Shown: piece after piece, positions 8,830 to 19,082 of the stretch
Layout: each line of letters begins with the position of its first letter
How positions within the stretch are numbered: position 1 is the first letter of the stretch
Assembly: GCA_937926205.1 (NCBI GenBank)
Contig: CALEYL010000031.1
Location: 1 to 64,000, forward strand
Length of the DNA: 64,000 bases
Direction: 5' to 3'
Source of the DNA: an uncultured Saprospiraceae bacterium
GTDB taxonomy: Bacteria > Bacteroidota > Bacteroidia > Chitinophagales > Saprospiraceae
Notes under the pieces: generated by a model
The model's input: only the letters and a program-made list of their open reading frames with translations
Databases searched by the model: none
Told to the model about the DNA's origin: nothing
Made by a program: the position numbers and the translations under genes

Positions 8830-11800
8830 CTACCTGAAGTACTGAACCTTCTGGGTCACCACTTTGTCATTGGTCCTGAGTCGAATCAAGTAGGTGCCAT
8901 CTGACTGAAGCATGCCGTATTTGGATCTTCCATCCCAGCTGATATTGTATGTTCCAGTCTCCTGTCTGGTGTCCAGTAGTTGGGCAACCTGTTGGCCTAA
9001 GATGTCAACCACCTCAATCGTGACAGCGGATGGCGCAGGCAAGGAATATTGGATGTTTAACTGAGAAGAGAACGGATTGGGATAAACCTTTACCGCTTCG
9101 GGCGTGATAGCCATTTGTATGCCCTGAACAGGAGCAGCAACCAAAGAAGTATTCCCGGTTACCATCACCTGGTCGAAAACAGCATTGGTCGTCGTGGCAC
9201 CGTTGATGCTTTCTGCAAACATGCCTATGTAAATGCAGGCCGGCATGGCAATGGTTACATTGCTTGGCGTTCCCCAGGTTGTACCGTTGGTTGATGTATA
9301 CAGACTAAAGTTATTTCCACTACGGACAATGCGAAGCCAGGTATGCAGGTTGGAAAATGGCACAGGCGTCAGGGAAGAAGCGCCACCTGCGACGGTTCTG
9401 ATGTCCCGGAAAACACCCGAAGTTGACTGTTTTTTGAGGGAAGCTTTGCGTGAACCGGTTGTAAGGTCTTCGCGCATGATGATGCCAGCCCAGCCGCCTG
9501 TAGGGTCAATGCTGCTAATGTGGGCAATGATGGAACCGTCGCCGCACAAGGTGCGATAAATAAACTGTTGATTATCGCTGGAAGAACTGGAGGTTCCTGT
9601 AGCGCCTATATTAAATACAGGCGTACTTCCTGCGCCGCTACAGCCACTGCTGGTACTTCCGCCTGCACTGCCAACTCCGATGGCACTCCAGGCTCCCGAA
9701 ATGGCCTCATTTTCGTCCGTTTCAGTATTGCAGTTGTTGTCTTTTCCATCACACAATTCAGGCGCACCCGGGAATATGGTATTGTCATTGTCGTTACAAT
9801 CCCCGGATATTGCGGTAAGGGCCGTGGCCAGCTTGTATCCCATCGGCTGCAGACACTGAGTCAGCGTCATTCCGTTTGAATAGTTGTCGTTGTCCGTATC
9901 CTTGTACCACACCGTTGAGGGGTTTAGTACAGGGTTGCTGTCTTCACAGTCGCCGCTGGTGGCGGTGAGTTCGGCTGCTACTTTGTAGCCCATCGGCCGC
10001 AAACACTGGGTCAGCGATGTACCATTGGAATAACCATCGTTGTCGGTGTCTTTGTACCAGACCTGGCCAGGTTTTTCAAGGGCGTCGTTGTCGTTGCAAT
10101 CGGTGTTGTTGGTCACATAGCCGACCGGAGCACTACAAGCCTGCTGGGAAATGGCTGGATTACCAAAACCATCATTATCCATATCGCGGTAGAAGGTTAA
10201 TAGAGCGCCTTCATCGATCATGCTGTTGCAATTGTTGTCAATGCCGTCGCAGACTTCGGCTACACCTGGTTTAATGGCAGCATTGTTGTCATTGCAATCG
10301 CCGGTGGTGCTGGTCAATTCTGATGCTGCTTTGTAACCGGTGGGGCGCAAACACTGGTTGAGGGTAGCAGCGCTGGTTTCGGCGTAGCCATCACCATCGG
10401 TGTCTTTATACCAAACCTGCCCTGGTTTTTCCAGTGCGCTGTTGTCGTTGCAATCGGTGTTGTTGGTCACATATCCCGTTGGCTGGCTGCAAGCCATTTG
10501 GGTGACAGCTGGATTGCCAAAGCCGTCCATGTCCATGTCGCGGAAGTAGGTCGTTAACACACCTTCATCGATCATGCTGTTGCAGTTGTTGTCAATGCCG
10601 TCGCAGGCTTCAGTAGCACCCGGTTGAATGTTTGGATTGGAGTCATCACAATCAGCGCCATTGCAGGAAGTGTAGCCATCGTCATCGTTGTCGAGATCGT
10701 CCTGGAACTCGTACGCTCCTATGTCCACAATGCCGCCGCCATTGATGGCGTCCATCCTTGGGTTGTTGTCAAAATCATTGGAAGGAGCGTTTACATCTGT
10801 TCCTCCATCAATGACCGGCGAACAAGGCTGCACATGAAGGTCGCTGGAACTGACAAAAAGTGGGTCCTGATTGAAAATCATCCCAGCCCCGCAGGTGGCC
10901 CCGGCCGGACATTCTGTTTCTTCCAGCAGTGTGTAGCTCAGCTGTACGCTGGCCTGGTTGATGAACAGGCTCTTGCCATTGGGGCTGGTGTTGCCCCACA
11001 GGATGCAATTGGTGAAGGTGGCCTCGTTTGTGCCGCTCTGGCCATAGCCGTACACGACCCCTCCAGCTGTACTTGCATGATTGGAAGTGAAGGTACAGTT
11101 GGTGAACCTGGGTTGGCCTATGCCGGAAAAACTCTCGTTGTACACGGCACCCCCAGAGCCGGCTGTATTGCCCGTGAAAGCGCAGTTGGTGTAGGTGGGG
11201 CTTCCGGTACCTAAGCTGCCACTGTTGTACACGGCGCCTCCCGAACCGTTACCTGCTGAATTGTTGACAAAGGAGCAGTTGGATACGGCTGGGCTGCATG
11301 TCCCTCCGTTGCCGCCATTGTTGAAGATGGCACCGCCGGATGAGGCTTTGTTTCCGGTGAAAACACAGTGGGAGATAGCTGGATTGGAGCTGTTGTTGTT
11401 CCCACCCCCATTGTTGTAGATGCCCCCGCCAAGGCTCTGGCCGGCACTTCCATTGGCATTACCACCAGTCACGGTGAAACCGTCCAGGAGGGCAGTGGAA
11501 GGGAGGTGATTCATGGTGACGACGTGGTAGCAGTTGTCCGCATCGTTTCCGACCGTTCCGATGTCACCGCTGAGGGTGGTTACGTTCGCGTTCCAATCCC
11601 GCTGGCTGAGCTGGGTTTCCCCTCCGGCAAAGCCACCATAAATCTTGATTCCTGTGTTGATTAAAAAGGTCTTGTCCCTGGGGTTGCCGGGGTTCATACC
11701 AATCATTGCATCGGTGATCGGCTTGTAGGTGCCGCCAGCCACCCATATCTCAGTCACGTTCGGGCAAAGTCCATTATTGGCAACATACAGTGCCCTGTTC

Positions 11801-14346
11801 AGATCCGTGAAGGCATTCGCCCAAGATTCTCCTGTGTTATTACCAGTAGCGGCTGTATTGACGTATAGGTTATTTCCGGCAGGGCAAAAAAATGGAATAT
11901 TCTGGATTTCGAATGCGCCCATGTCAGTTTGGTCACCAAAAGGTCGTGGGTTACCATCAAAATCGGTCATCGGCGCCCCCGTGTTGGTGCCAAGATTAAC
12001 TGCAGGTGAAGTGGATTGCAGATGCAGATCTCCTGCTGTAGTAGGCGCATTGTTCAAGTTTGGTAATTCAACAAGCAAGGGGTCTATATCATAATTACCA
12101 GTACCTGGGTAACCTCCTTGTACGATAGAGTGTTCTACGATTACTGTTTTGTTAGGATCCAGGTTGTCTATAGGCCCATAGTTGCCCCAAATGATGCTGT
12201 TGACAACACGCATATTTATTGATTGCATGTTATAGATAGCCCAAGCATTATTTCCGGATAATGTACAGTTCATCAACAATGGTGCAGAACCGCCCCCTTG
12301 ATTTGCGAAAGCACTGCCGTAGTCTGCCTTGTTTCCGGAGAACGTGCAATTGTACATTTTGGGAGAAAGGTTTGGGCTAGTGTTGTATACCCCACCTCCT
12401 AAACCAGCGGTATTACCAGCGAAGCTGCATGCATTGAATATCGGCTTTGAGTTGTACATGGCCAACCCTCCTCCGCGGTTCAGCGCCTTATTTTCCCCAA
12501 AATAACATTCGGAGAAATCGCCACCATCAACAGTGCCTTCTATACAAAGTCCTCCTCCAAGTTGGGCTACATTCTTTATAAACCTGCACCGTTTAATTTG
12601 AGGTGCTGCATTATCCTTTATTATCATACCGCCTCCTTTATCACTCGTATTGCCCGCTGTTATCCAGAAACCATCCAGGAGGGTCTCACTGTTGATGCCT
12701 GCCCCAGATGCCGTAACTACAGTGTAGGCATTGTCGCCATAGTTGGCGAAGTTGGGGCCGTCGTTTTGCATAAGGTCACCGCTGAGGATAGCAACATGGG
12801 TGGTCCAGTCCCGTTGGCTAAGCAAAGTTTCTGTGCCGTTAAAGCCGGCGTAGACCTTAACGCCAGGTTTCAGGTTAAAGGTTGCGGTCTGGTCGTTGTT
12901 GGTAACACCCGGCCACTCGTCGGGGTAGTAGGTGCCACTTGCCACCCAGACTTCGTCACCGCTGTTCGCTACTGCGATTCCTCCCTGCAATGATTTGCAA
13001 GCACAGTCCCAACTTGAGCCATTGTAGAAATTGGAAGAACTTGCTTTTACGTAACGACGATTATCATAAGATAAGATGCTTTGGAATTCAAAGGCTCCGG
13101 CATCAACCTGTTGTCCACCCAGGATGGCATCGACTTTCCGGGGGAGTCCATTCATGTCGGTGGTCGATGTATTGTCTACGTCAATCCCAGCATCGATTGC
13201 AGGAGAACAAGCCATCAACGTAAAGTCACCGTTGGCAGCATCGGTGAAAAGCGGATTCACGTTGCCATTGCCACCCGGGCAATCCGTGCAAGGTGTACTA
13301 CCCCCTTGTATAATGGAGCGCTTAATGTTTGCTGTAGTACCAACGACACCTGCACCGTTGCCCCAAACGATGCTATTGATGACATTCATGCTATTTGATA
13401 CATAGTTAAAGATGGCCTCACCTGAATTTCCGAAAAATGTGCAATTAACCAAATAGGGTGCAGAATTGGGCCCCCAATTTGCGAAGCCAGCGCCGTTCAA
13501 TCCCTGGTTACTTAAGAAGGTGCAATTGAACATTTTGGGTGACAGGCCGGGGCTATCATTGTATGCTCCACCTCCTGTATCTGCAGTATTGCCTGCGAAG
13601 CTGCATGCAACAAAAACTGGCCTTGAATCAATAGTAACCAGCCCGCCTCCATAAACTATTGCCTGATTTCCCTCAAAAGAACATTCCGTGAATAGGCCAC
13701 CTTCCAAAGTGCCTCTAATGCAAAGTCCGCCGCCCCGCAGAGCAGCATTCGCAATAAATCTGCACCGTTGGATTCTGGGGGCTGCATCAGCCTTAATCAC
13801 CATGCCGCCTCCATTTGTAGCCGCATTACCCGCTGTTATCCGGAAACCGTCCAGGATAGACGAACCATTGACGCCTGCCCCGGATGCCGTAACTACGGCG
13901 TAGGCATTTTCGCCATTGTTGGCAAAGTTGGGGCCGTCGTTTTGCTGGAGGTCACCGCTGAGGATAGCAACATGGGTGGTCCAGTTCCGTTGCCCAAGCG
14001 AAGTTTCTGTGCCGTTAAAGCCAGCATACATCTCTACGCCGGGCTTCAGGTTAAAGGTAGCGGCCCGGTCGTCGTTGGTCACACCGGGTCCCTCGTCGGG
14101 GTAGTAGGTGCCGGCTGCCACCCAGATATCGTCACCTGAAACAGCAACGGAAAGGGCCTTTTGCAGGGTTTTAAAGGCTGTGCCCCAGGTTGTGCCATTA
14201 TTGGCATCATTGCCGGCGGGCTTGACATATAAAATGGCAGCATTTGCTTCCCGGGAAAGCAGCAGCAGGACCACGAACAATAAAAGGCTCTTGAAGAAAG
14301 AATTAGCAGCGGTCATTTTTGCTGAATAACTTTTGTAGTTCAACAT
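8830..14346 (-). CDS. Secreted multidomain beta-helix/MopE/lectin-like protein with T9SS sorting domain
   Basis: 1838 residues. A signal peptide (FFKSLLLFVVLLLLSREANA) starts from M1 or M11. Three pectin-lyase-like right-handed beta-helix domains follow at about 38-420, 430-815 and 830-1235. Each opens like LYVKPAGNDANNGTTWGTAF and holds GGGL/CxFxGNxA repeats like those of polymorphic outer-membrane and choice-of-anchor-Q proteins. Domains 1 and 2 are close copies (shared TYYPDE.PGVTN and NWTTHVAILSGDL). MopE-type Asp-rich repeats (DCNDNNAAIKPG, CDGIDNNCNSMIDEG) span about 1240-1535. A lectin/DUF1349-like domain (about 1540-1730) follows. The C-terminus is a FlgD-like type A T9SS domain (VYPNPFSSQLNIQYSL...QKVQYFR). 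It should cross the outer membrane through T9SS and stay on the surface or be released. Carbohydrate binding and Ca2+ binding are inferred from the domains. Its promoter region carries the second copy of the leader cassette. Confidence 0.88.
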   Translation of the reverse strand: MLNYKSYSAKMTAANSFFKSLLLFVVLLLLSREANAAILYVKPAGNDANNGTTWGTAFKTLQKALSVAVSGDDIWVAAGTYYPDEGPGVTNDDRAATFNLKPGVEMYAGFNGTETSLGQRNWTTHVAILSGDLQQNDGPNFANNGENAYAVVTASGAGVNGSSILDGFRITAGNAATNGGGMVIKADAAPRIQRCRFIANAALRGGGLCIRGTLEGGLFTECSFEGNQAIVYGGGLVTIDSRPVFVACSFAGNTADTGGGAYNDSPGLSPKMFNCTFLSNQGLNGAGFANWGPNSAPYLVNCTFFGNSGEAIFNYVSNSMNVINSIVWGNGAGVVGTTANIKRSIIQGGSTPCTDCPGGNGNVNPLFTDAANGDFTLMACSPAIDAGIDVDNTSTTDMNGLPRKVDAILGGQQVDAGAFEFQSILSYDNRRYVKASSSNFYNGSSWDCACKSLQGGIAVANSGDEVWVASGTYYPDEWPGVTNNDQTATFNLKPGVKVYAGFNGTETLLSQRDWTTHVAILSGDLMQNDGPNFANYGDNAYTVVTASGAGINSETLLDGFWITAGNTSDKGGGMIIKDNAAPQIKRCRFIKNVAQLGGGLCIEGTVDGGDFSECYFGENKALNRGGGLAMYNSKPIFNACSFAGNTAGLGGGVYNTSPNLSPKMYNCTFSGNKADYGSAFANQGGGSAPLLMNCTLSGNNAWAIYNMQSINMRVVNSIIWGNYGPIDNLDPNKTVIVEHSIVQGGYPGTGNYDIDPLLVELPNLNNAPTTAGDLHLQSTSPAVNLGTNTGAPMTDFDGNPRPFGDQTDMGAFEIQNIPFFCPAGNNLYVNTAATGNNTGESWANAFTDLNRALYVANNGLCPNVTEIWVAGGTYKPITDAMIGMNPGNPRDKTFLINTGIKIYGGFAGGETQLSQRDWNANVTTLSGDIGTVGNDADNCYHVVTMNHLPSTALLDGFTVTGGNANGSAGQSLGGGIYNNGGGNNNSSNPAISHCVFTGNKASSGGAIFNNGGNGGTCSPAVSNCSFVNNSAGNGSGGAVYNSGSLGTGSPTYTNCAFTGNTAGSGGAVYNESFSGIGQPRFTNCTFTSNHASTAGGVVYGYGQSGTNEATFTNCILWGNTSPNGKSLFINQASVQLSYTLLEETECPAGATCGAGMIFNQDPLFVSSSDLHVQPCSPVIDGGTDVNAPSNDFDNNPRMDAINGGGIVDIGAYEFQDDLDNDDDGYTSCNGADCDDSNPNIQPGATEACDGIDNNCNSMIDEGVLTTYFRDMDMDGFGNPAVTQMACSQPTGYVTNNTDCNDNSALEKPGQVWYKDTDGDGYAETSAATLNQCLRPTGYKAASELTSTTGDCNDNNAAIKPGVAEVCDGIDNNCNSMIDEGALLTFYRDMDNDGFGNPAISQQACSAPVGYVTNNTDCNDNDALEKPGQVWYKDTDNDGYSNGTSLTQCLRPMGYKVAAELTATSGDCEDSNPVLNPSTVWYKDTDNDNYSNGMTLTQCLQPMGYKLATALTAISGDCNDNDNTIFPGAPELCDGKDNNCNTETDENEAISGAWSAIGVGSAGGSTSSGCSGAGSTPVFNIGATGTSSSSSDNQQFIYRTLCGDGSIIAHISSIDPTGGWAGIIMREDLTTGSRKASLKKQSTSGVFRDIRTVAGGASSLTPVPFSNLHTWLRIVRSGNNFSLYTSTNGTTWGTPSNVTIAMPACIYIGMFAESINGATTTNAVFDQVMVTGNTSLVAAPVQGIQMAITPEAVKVYPNPFSSQLNIQYSLPAPSAVTIEVVDILGQQVAQLLDTRQETGTYNISWDGRSKYGMLQSDGTYLIRLRTNDKVVTQKVQYFR

Positions 14347-14432
14347 GATTAGGATTGTTTTGTCCCCTGTCTTTTGCGGCAGGATTTGGCGGATTACAGA
14401 ATTAGCATTGAAAACCAGTTATTAGGGGAAGG

Positions 14433-14546
14433 TTAGGAACTGTTGCATTTGGTTGAAGTGATCCAGGCCAATATGGATGGTAACTCAACCACAGATGTGA
14501 GTAAGTGGTCGCCATAGGTGATGGTTGTTATTTTTTGCGAGTACAT
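14433..14546 (-). CDS. Possible 37-residue leader ORF in the duplicated cassette
   Basis: The ATG at 14544-14546 is the same position at which, in the other cassette copy, the methyltransferase starts. Here the frame runs only 37 codons (MYSQKITTITYGDHLLTSVV...) to TAA at 14433, 86 bp before the big surface-protein gene. The first bases after ATG still resemble the methyltransferase start. It may be a chance ORF left when the cassette was copied, or a leader peptide. Low confidence. Confidence 0.25.
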   Translation of the reverse strand: MYSQKITTITYGDHLLTSVVELPSILAWITSTKCNSS

Positions 14547-14671
14547 GATTGTCCGTATTTATTGATGACCGGACAAAGGTGGAGGAGGTGGAAAAAGAAA
14601 GCTTTACCTATGGTTCAAAAGGCTTTACCTATTGTTCAGGAGGAGAAAAAATTCTTTACCTATTGTTCAAG
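14544..14671 (-). promoter_or_regulatory. Dispersed leader/promoter cassette, copy 2, with three direct repeats
   Basis: Near-identical to 7979-8106, with a few substitutions in the purine-rich stretch. The three 16-bp boxes start at 14602, 14623 and 14654, keeping the 21 and 31 bp spacing. The CACCTTTG element and the TTGTCCG/CGGACAA inverted repeat are also kept. It lies about 200 bp upstream of the 8830-14346 gene. The remaining gap on either side (14347-14432 and 14672-14795) shows no other feature. Confidence 0.6.
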
Positions 14672-14795
14672 AAGGAAAATGAAGATAGGCATATCTTTTT
14701 GAACACCAACAATTTGCATGTTCAGCTGAACAAGCTTTGATGGAAGCCAATTTTATTAAGGCGAGTTGGTGAAATCACCATTTCTATTTCTCTGT

Positions 14796-17700
14796 TCACC
14801 CATTGCGGGTGTTCCTGGGTGGCTCACCAAAAGCTTCGGCATAGATGCGGGAAAAATAGGCGGGATTAGAAATGCCCACTTCGTAGCCCACTTCAGAGAT
14901 ATTCTTATCGGTAGTCTGGAGAAGCTCCTTTGCTTTGTAAAGTTTTACCATGCGGACGAATTCACTCGTCGACTGGTTGGTGAGTGCCTTGACTTTGTTG
15001 TGTAATTGAGTGCGGCTAACTCCTAGCCCACGACATAATTGGACGACACCAAAATCTTCTTCTGTGATATTGTCCAGGACCAATTGTCGGAGCTTTTGAA
15101 TAAAGGCATCTTCCAATTCATACACCTCCGGCGATGGAGCCGGGACGGTTTCTGCGGCAAGCTGATACCTTTCTCTTAGTTTTCTTCGCAGGGCCAGTAA
15201 CTGTTCCAGCTGCAGGAGAAACTCTTCCTGCACGAAAGGTTTGGTCAGGTAGGCATCGGCACCTTTTCGCAGGCCCCTCATTTTGGATTCAAAATCTGCC
15301 TTGGCCGTGAGTAAAACAATCGGGATGTGGCTCGTTCGCTCGTCGTTCTTCAAAGTATCACATAGTTCATAGCCATCTTTTACTGGCATCATTACATCAC
15401 TGACAATGAGGTCGGGTACAAATTCAGTGGCCATCTTGATTCCCTCGCTGCCGTCGTTTGCGTTTAAGACCCTGTATCGATTTTCTAATATAGAACTGAT
15501 GTAGAGACGGATATCTGCATTGTCCTCGACAACAAGGACAGAAGGAAGGTCCTCATCTGCCCTGGTGACATCTGTAGGTGGTTTGGTGGTTTTTGAAATT
15601 TCAGCTGGATTCAGCGTAGCTTGATTTATTTCAGGCATTTTGCCCAGCTGAGGTTGAATAGATTTTGTTTCAACGGAGGTGAAATTATCCGGTTGAAGCT
15701 TTGCATTTCTGGTGATGGGGAACCGGAGGAAAAAGGTGGTGCCCTTGCCAAAAGTACTTTCTACCTCAATCGTACCTTTCAACAGTTTCACCAATTCTTG
15801 TGTCAATGCCAATCCGATACCTGAGCCATGCGGTTTTTGAGATGCCAAATCTTCCACCTGGTAAAAGCGGTCAAAGATGAATGGCAAGGCTTCCGGAGCA
15901 ATGCCCTGACCGGTATCTCTGACCCGGATGTTCAGCCATTCGTTGACGTCCTCCGTACCCAGCTCTATTTGCACGTAAATATCCCCCTTGCCAGGGGTGT
16001 ACTTGATGGCATTGGACAGCAGATTGGACAGAATATGCAGCATTTTGTCGGGGTCATAGTCCATGATAACTTCTGTTGGGGTAGAAAGAAAATGGATTCG
16101 GACGCCCTTTGACTCGGCCATGGGGGCGATGGATTCGCACAAGTAGCGGAGGTAGGGGATAATATTACTTTGAATCAAATCGGGCTTGAGCGAACCAGAT
16201 TCGAGTTTTCGAAGGTCGAGAATCTGATTGATTAGCGAAAGTAGCTGGTTGCTGTTTCGATGGATGAGTTCCATGCCTTTCTCAAGCCATTGTTCGGGGT
16301 GCTGCCTGATTTGGGTGACCATGCCTGAAATGATGGTGAGTGGCGTGCGGAATTCATGTGAAATGTTGGTGAAAAAGCGGGACTTCATTTCGTCCAATTC
16401 CAGGAGTTTTGCGGCCTGCCGTTCTATCAGTGCCTTATCCTGTTTAATTTGCTGAGTGCGCTTTTCTACTTCTGCTTCCATCCGCTTTTTTTCCGTGGAG
16501 AGGCGTCGAATCCAAAACCAGGCAGCCCCTAAAATGGGAATGGTTATAAGCAAATAAAACCACCAGGTCTTGTAGAAAAATTCCCGCACGGAAACCTTAA
16601 TGGCAATTGGTTTTTCAGTCCTTTCACCCTTGTAGTTGAGGGCTTTAATCAGAATGGTGTAATCCCCTACGGGCAGGTCGTTGAGTATTAGTTTAGAATT
16701 GTAGCCGATGCTGGTCCACCGTTGTTCCACTGAAGCATCTTGTTCCTGGCCGGGCCTTGAAATACGGTATAAAAAATTATTTCTATCGGGGTTGTTATAG
16801 TCCGAAAGCCCGAAATCCACTTCAATGTACCTTTTGTCAGCAGGAATGATGATTTGCTCCGGCCAGGCAGCCTGGTTCTGCAAGTGAATATCGCCTCCCG
16901 TTTTCTTATCAAAATAGGTAATGTCGGTCAGGTAAATTTGCAGCCCTTCTTTGGATTCATACCGGGCTTTTATTTTTTCCGGATCCAACAGGTTTACACC
17001 GTCCACCGAACCAAATAATAATTTCCCATCACTGGTTTTGAGGCAGGAAAACCGGTTGAATTCCCGATGTGAGATCCCTTCGTTTTCAGACAATTCAAAC
17101 AAGGTCAGGCCATCTTCAGACAGAACAGTCAGGCCATTGTAGGTAGCTGCCCACCAATAACCTTCATTGTCTTGAAGTAACCCAACCACCGTATTATTGG
17201 AGAGCCCATCGTTATCGTCTATTATTTGGACTGAACCAGATTTGGGATCGTAAATATGGATACCGCCACCATATGTCCCGAGCCAAAGTTGGCCATCAGC
17301 TGCCTCCCGGATGCATATTATACGGCCATCCCGGAATCCATTCTCCTTTCCCATTCTTTCAGCAACACCATTCCGGTTATCGATTTTCCAAAGTCCGTTC
17401 AGAGAAGCAATCCACAATATGCCATCCCGGCTAACATACAATTCATTGGCAGTACCCTTTATATTCAGCGGGACCCCCTTCGATAAAAAAGGCTTCAGTT
17501 TTTTTTGTGCCAAATCATAGAAATTCAGGCCAAACTCGTTGTCGACGAAGGCAATTTCATTGTCATTGATGAAGGTAAATTTTTCAAAGGATTTGTTTAT
17601 TTGAAACAGGGATATGGCCCCGGTATTTTTTTCGAGGTTGGCCAATTGGCCATTGTTCGTTACAAACCAGATTTTACCCTTCCTTTGTATTAATGGAGAA

Positions 17701-19031
17701 AGCCCGGCAATGAAATCTTTTGAATCAGGATAGGAAACAGCCTTCCATAAACTTGTCTCATTTCCATTCCGGTCAATCAATACCTGTTGGTCTATTTCGT
17801 TTACAACGAGGAACTGCTGAGGACTGATTTCCGCTAAGCCTCGTGCCGGCCGGTCTTTAAAAAAATTTTGGATGGCAAAATCCATTTTGAGGTCAGCCAC
17901 TATTAACCCGCCATGGGTGGCGATCGCTACATTTCGTTTAAAATTGCTGCTGAAAAAATAATTCCCGACAAAATTTTTGAAGCGCCCCTTTTTAGACAAT
18001 GAAGCAATGGGCGTATAATCATATAAGGCTCCCTTGTTATCCAGCAAGGCAGTTGTAGAGGAATATATCAGTCCCACCGGTGTGTTTTCTCCTCGAGCAA
18101 TATTGATCAGCGTATTGTTTTGAGCATCCTTATAAAAAGAAGGGTAAGCATTCCCTGCCAGTTTAAAAAAATCATCTATTTGTTTCATCCGTTTCAATTG
18201 ACCGGATGCGGCATCAAAAAAATAAAAACGGTTCAGTCCCGGGAAGTAAAACAGTGGATTTCCCTGATGATCCACAGTAAATCTGATTATATCCCTTTTT
18301 TGATTTTCTTTCGCGGTCGGGATAAAACCAGAATCCAATAAATTATTCCAATCATAATGGCGGATGGTATTCCGTTTTATATTGTATTCAATGAAGCCAA
18401 CATGCCCCTTGAGTAACCAAATGGACTGCACAGAGCTTACTGCAGGGGTATTCATGATATAATTTTCCGCTTCCGAATCCTTATCAAAAGGAATTGAAAC
18501 CAGCACCTTTTTTAAGTTGTCTTTTAACGCGTAGATCAGCCTGTTGCTCCCTTTCTTAGTCAGCACATATAACTCGCCTCCGTCTCCTGTCATCAGATTC
18601 AAAACAATCTCTCCTTCATCAAATGAAAAGAATTGCTTATTCAGGTTATCAGGGTTTAATACAAAATATTTTGACTTTTCTTTATTTGCTCCAAAAAACA
18701 ATCCGGTACTTGTTATGCCCTCTAAATGATAAATGTAAGGAGTGGCATCACCCGGGTCAGTCATAGAGACATCATGATATTTATTTCCATCATACTGGTA
18801 AAACCCTTGCGACTTTATTATTTCCTGTTCTTGCCCATAGCAATAGTTTAACCATAGCCGGCCCTTACGATCAACAAAAACTTCCGAAATGCAGCTTTTG
18901 GGAAGGCCTTGTTCGATGTCGTAAACTGTGTACGAGGAAGGTAAGAGCTTTGGGAAATACTCCAGGGCCTGCCCGATGGTAATCAGCGGGAAAAGGATTA
19001 ACCAAAAAATGATGGAATAAGTCTTGTCCAT
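14796..19031 (-). CDS. Hybrid two-component system protein (periplasmic propeller sensor, kinase, receiver, AraC output)
   Basis: 1411 residues with all parts of a Bacteroidetes HTCS. Signal anchor at 1-20. Two-component-regulator propeller repeats (WLGTYGGGIHIYD, WWAATYNGLTVL) fill about 30-700 and a Y_Y_Y domain about 735-815, all periplasmic. One membrane helix near 820-842. HisKA with phosphoacceptor His892 in SHEFRTPLTI; HATPase with NLLSNAIKY, DTGQGI and GSGIGLAL. Receiver domain with Asp1212 in SDVMMP. AraC HTH at about 1310-1411 (GLGVSRTQLHNKVKALT). HTCS proteins sense oligosaccharides and switch on nearby SusCD-type loci. Here the closest candidates are the catabolic cluster starting at 19409 or the secreted beta-helix protein. 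The start is backed by the signal sequence. Confidence 0.93.
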   Translation of the reverse strand: MDKTYSIIFWLILFPLITIGQALEYFPKLLPSSYTVYDIEQGLPKSCISEVFVDRKGRLWLNYCYGQEQEIIKSQGFYQYDGNKYHDVSMTDPGDATPYIYHLEGITSTGLFFGANKEKSKYFVLNPDNLNKQFFSFDEGEIVLNLMTGDGGELYVLTKKGSNRLIYALKDNLKKVLVSIPFDKDSEAENYIMNTPAVSSVQSIWLLKGHVGFIEYNIKRNTIRHYDWNNLLDSGFIPTAKENQKRDIIRFTVDHQGNPLFYFPGLNRFYFFDAASGQLKRMKQIDDFFKLAGNAYPSFYKDAQNNTLINIARGENTPVGLIYSSTTALLDNKGALYDYTPIASLSKKGRFKNFVGNYFFSSNFKRNVAIATHGGLIVADLKMDFAIQNFFKDRPARGLAEISPQQFLVVNEIDQQVLIDRNGNETSLWKAVSYPDSKDFIAGLSPLIQRKGKIWFVTNNGQLANLEKNTGAISLFQINKSFEKFTFINDNEIAFVDNEFGLNFYDLAQKKLKPFLSKGVPLNIKGTANELYVSRDGILWIASLNGLWKIDNRNGVAERMGKENGFRDGRIICIREAADGQLWLGTYGGGIHIYDPKSGSVQIIDDNDGLSNNTVVGLLQDNEGYWWAATYNGLTVLSEDGLTLFELSENEGISHREFNRFSCLKTSDGKLLFGSVDGVNLLDPEKIKARYESKEGLQIYLTDITYFDKKTGGDIHLQNQAAWPEQIIIPADKRYIEVDFGLSDYNNPDRNNFLYRISRPGQEQDASVEQRWTSIGYNSKLILNDLPVGDYTILIKALNYKGERTEKPIAIKVSVREFFYKTWWFYLLITIPILGAAWFWIRRLSTEKKRMEAEVEKRTQQIKQDKALIERQAAKLLELDEMKSRFFTNISHEFRTPLTIISGMVTQIRQHPEQWLEKGMELIHRNSNQLLSLINQILDLRKLESGSLKPDLIQSNIIPYLRYLCESIAPMAESKGVRIHFLSTPTEVIMDYDPDKMLHILSNLLSNAIKYTPGKGDIYVQIELGTEDVNEWLNIRVRDTGQGIAPEALPFIFDRFYQVEDLASQKPHGSGIGLALTQELVKLLKGTIEVESTFGKGTTFFLRFPITRNAKLQPDNFTSVETKSIQPQLGKMPEINQATLNPAEISKTTKPPTDVTRADEDLPSVLVVEDNADIRLYISSILENRYRVLNANDGSEGIKMATEFVPDLIVSDVMMPVKDGYELCDTLKNDERTSHIPIVLLTAKADFESKMRGLRKGADAYLTKPFVQEEFLLQLEQLLALRRKLRERYQLAAETVPAPSPEVYELEDAFIQKLRQLVLDNITEEDFGVVQLCRGLGVSRTQLHNKVKALTNQSTSEFVRMVKLYKAKELLQTTDKNISEVGYEVGISNPAYFSRIYAEAFGEPPRNTRNG

Positions 19032-19082
19032 AGCAGGGTAAAGTTCGGAAAATTATATTCAATGAAAAGCGGTTTGCGAACT

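Noticed and set aside
14796..19031. HTCS output domain as the binder of the AAGTGT-N7-ACACTT palindrome
   Set aside because: AraC-type HTCS outputs usually bind direct repeats, and a symmetric palindrome fits a homodimeric HTH regulator better; kept only as an outside possibility.
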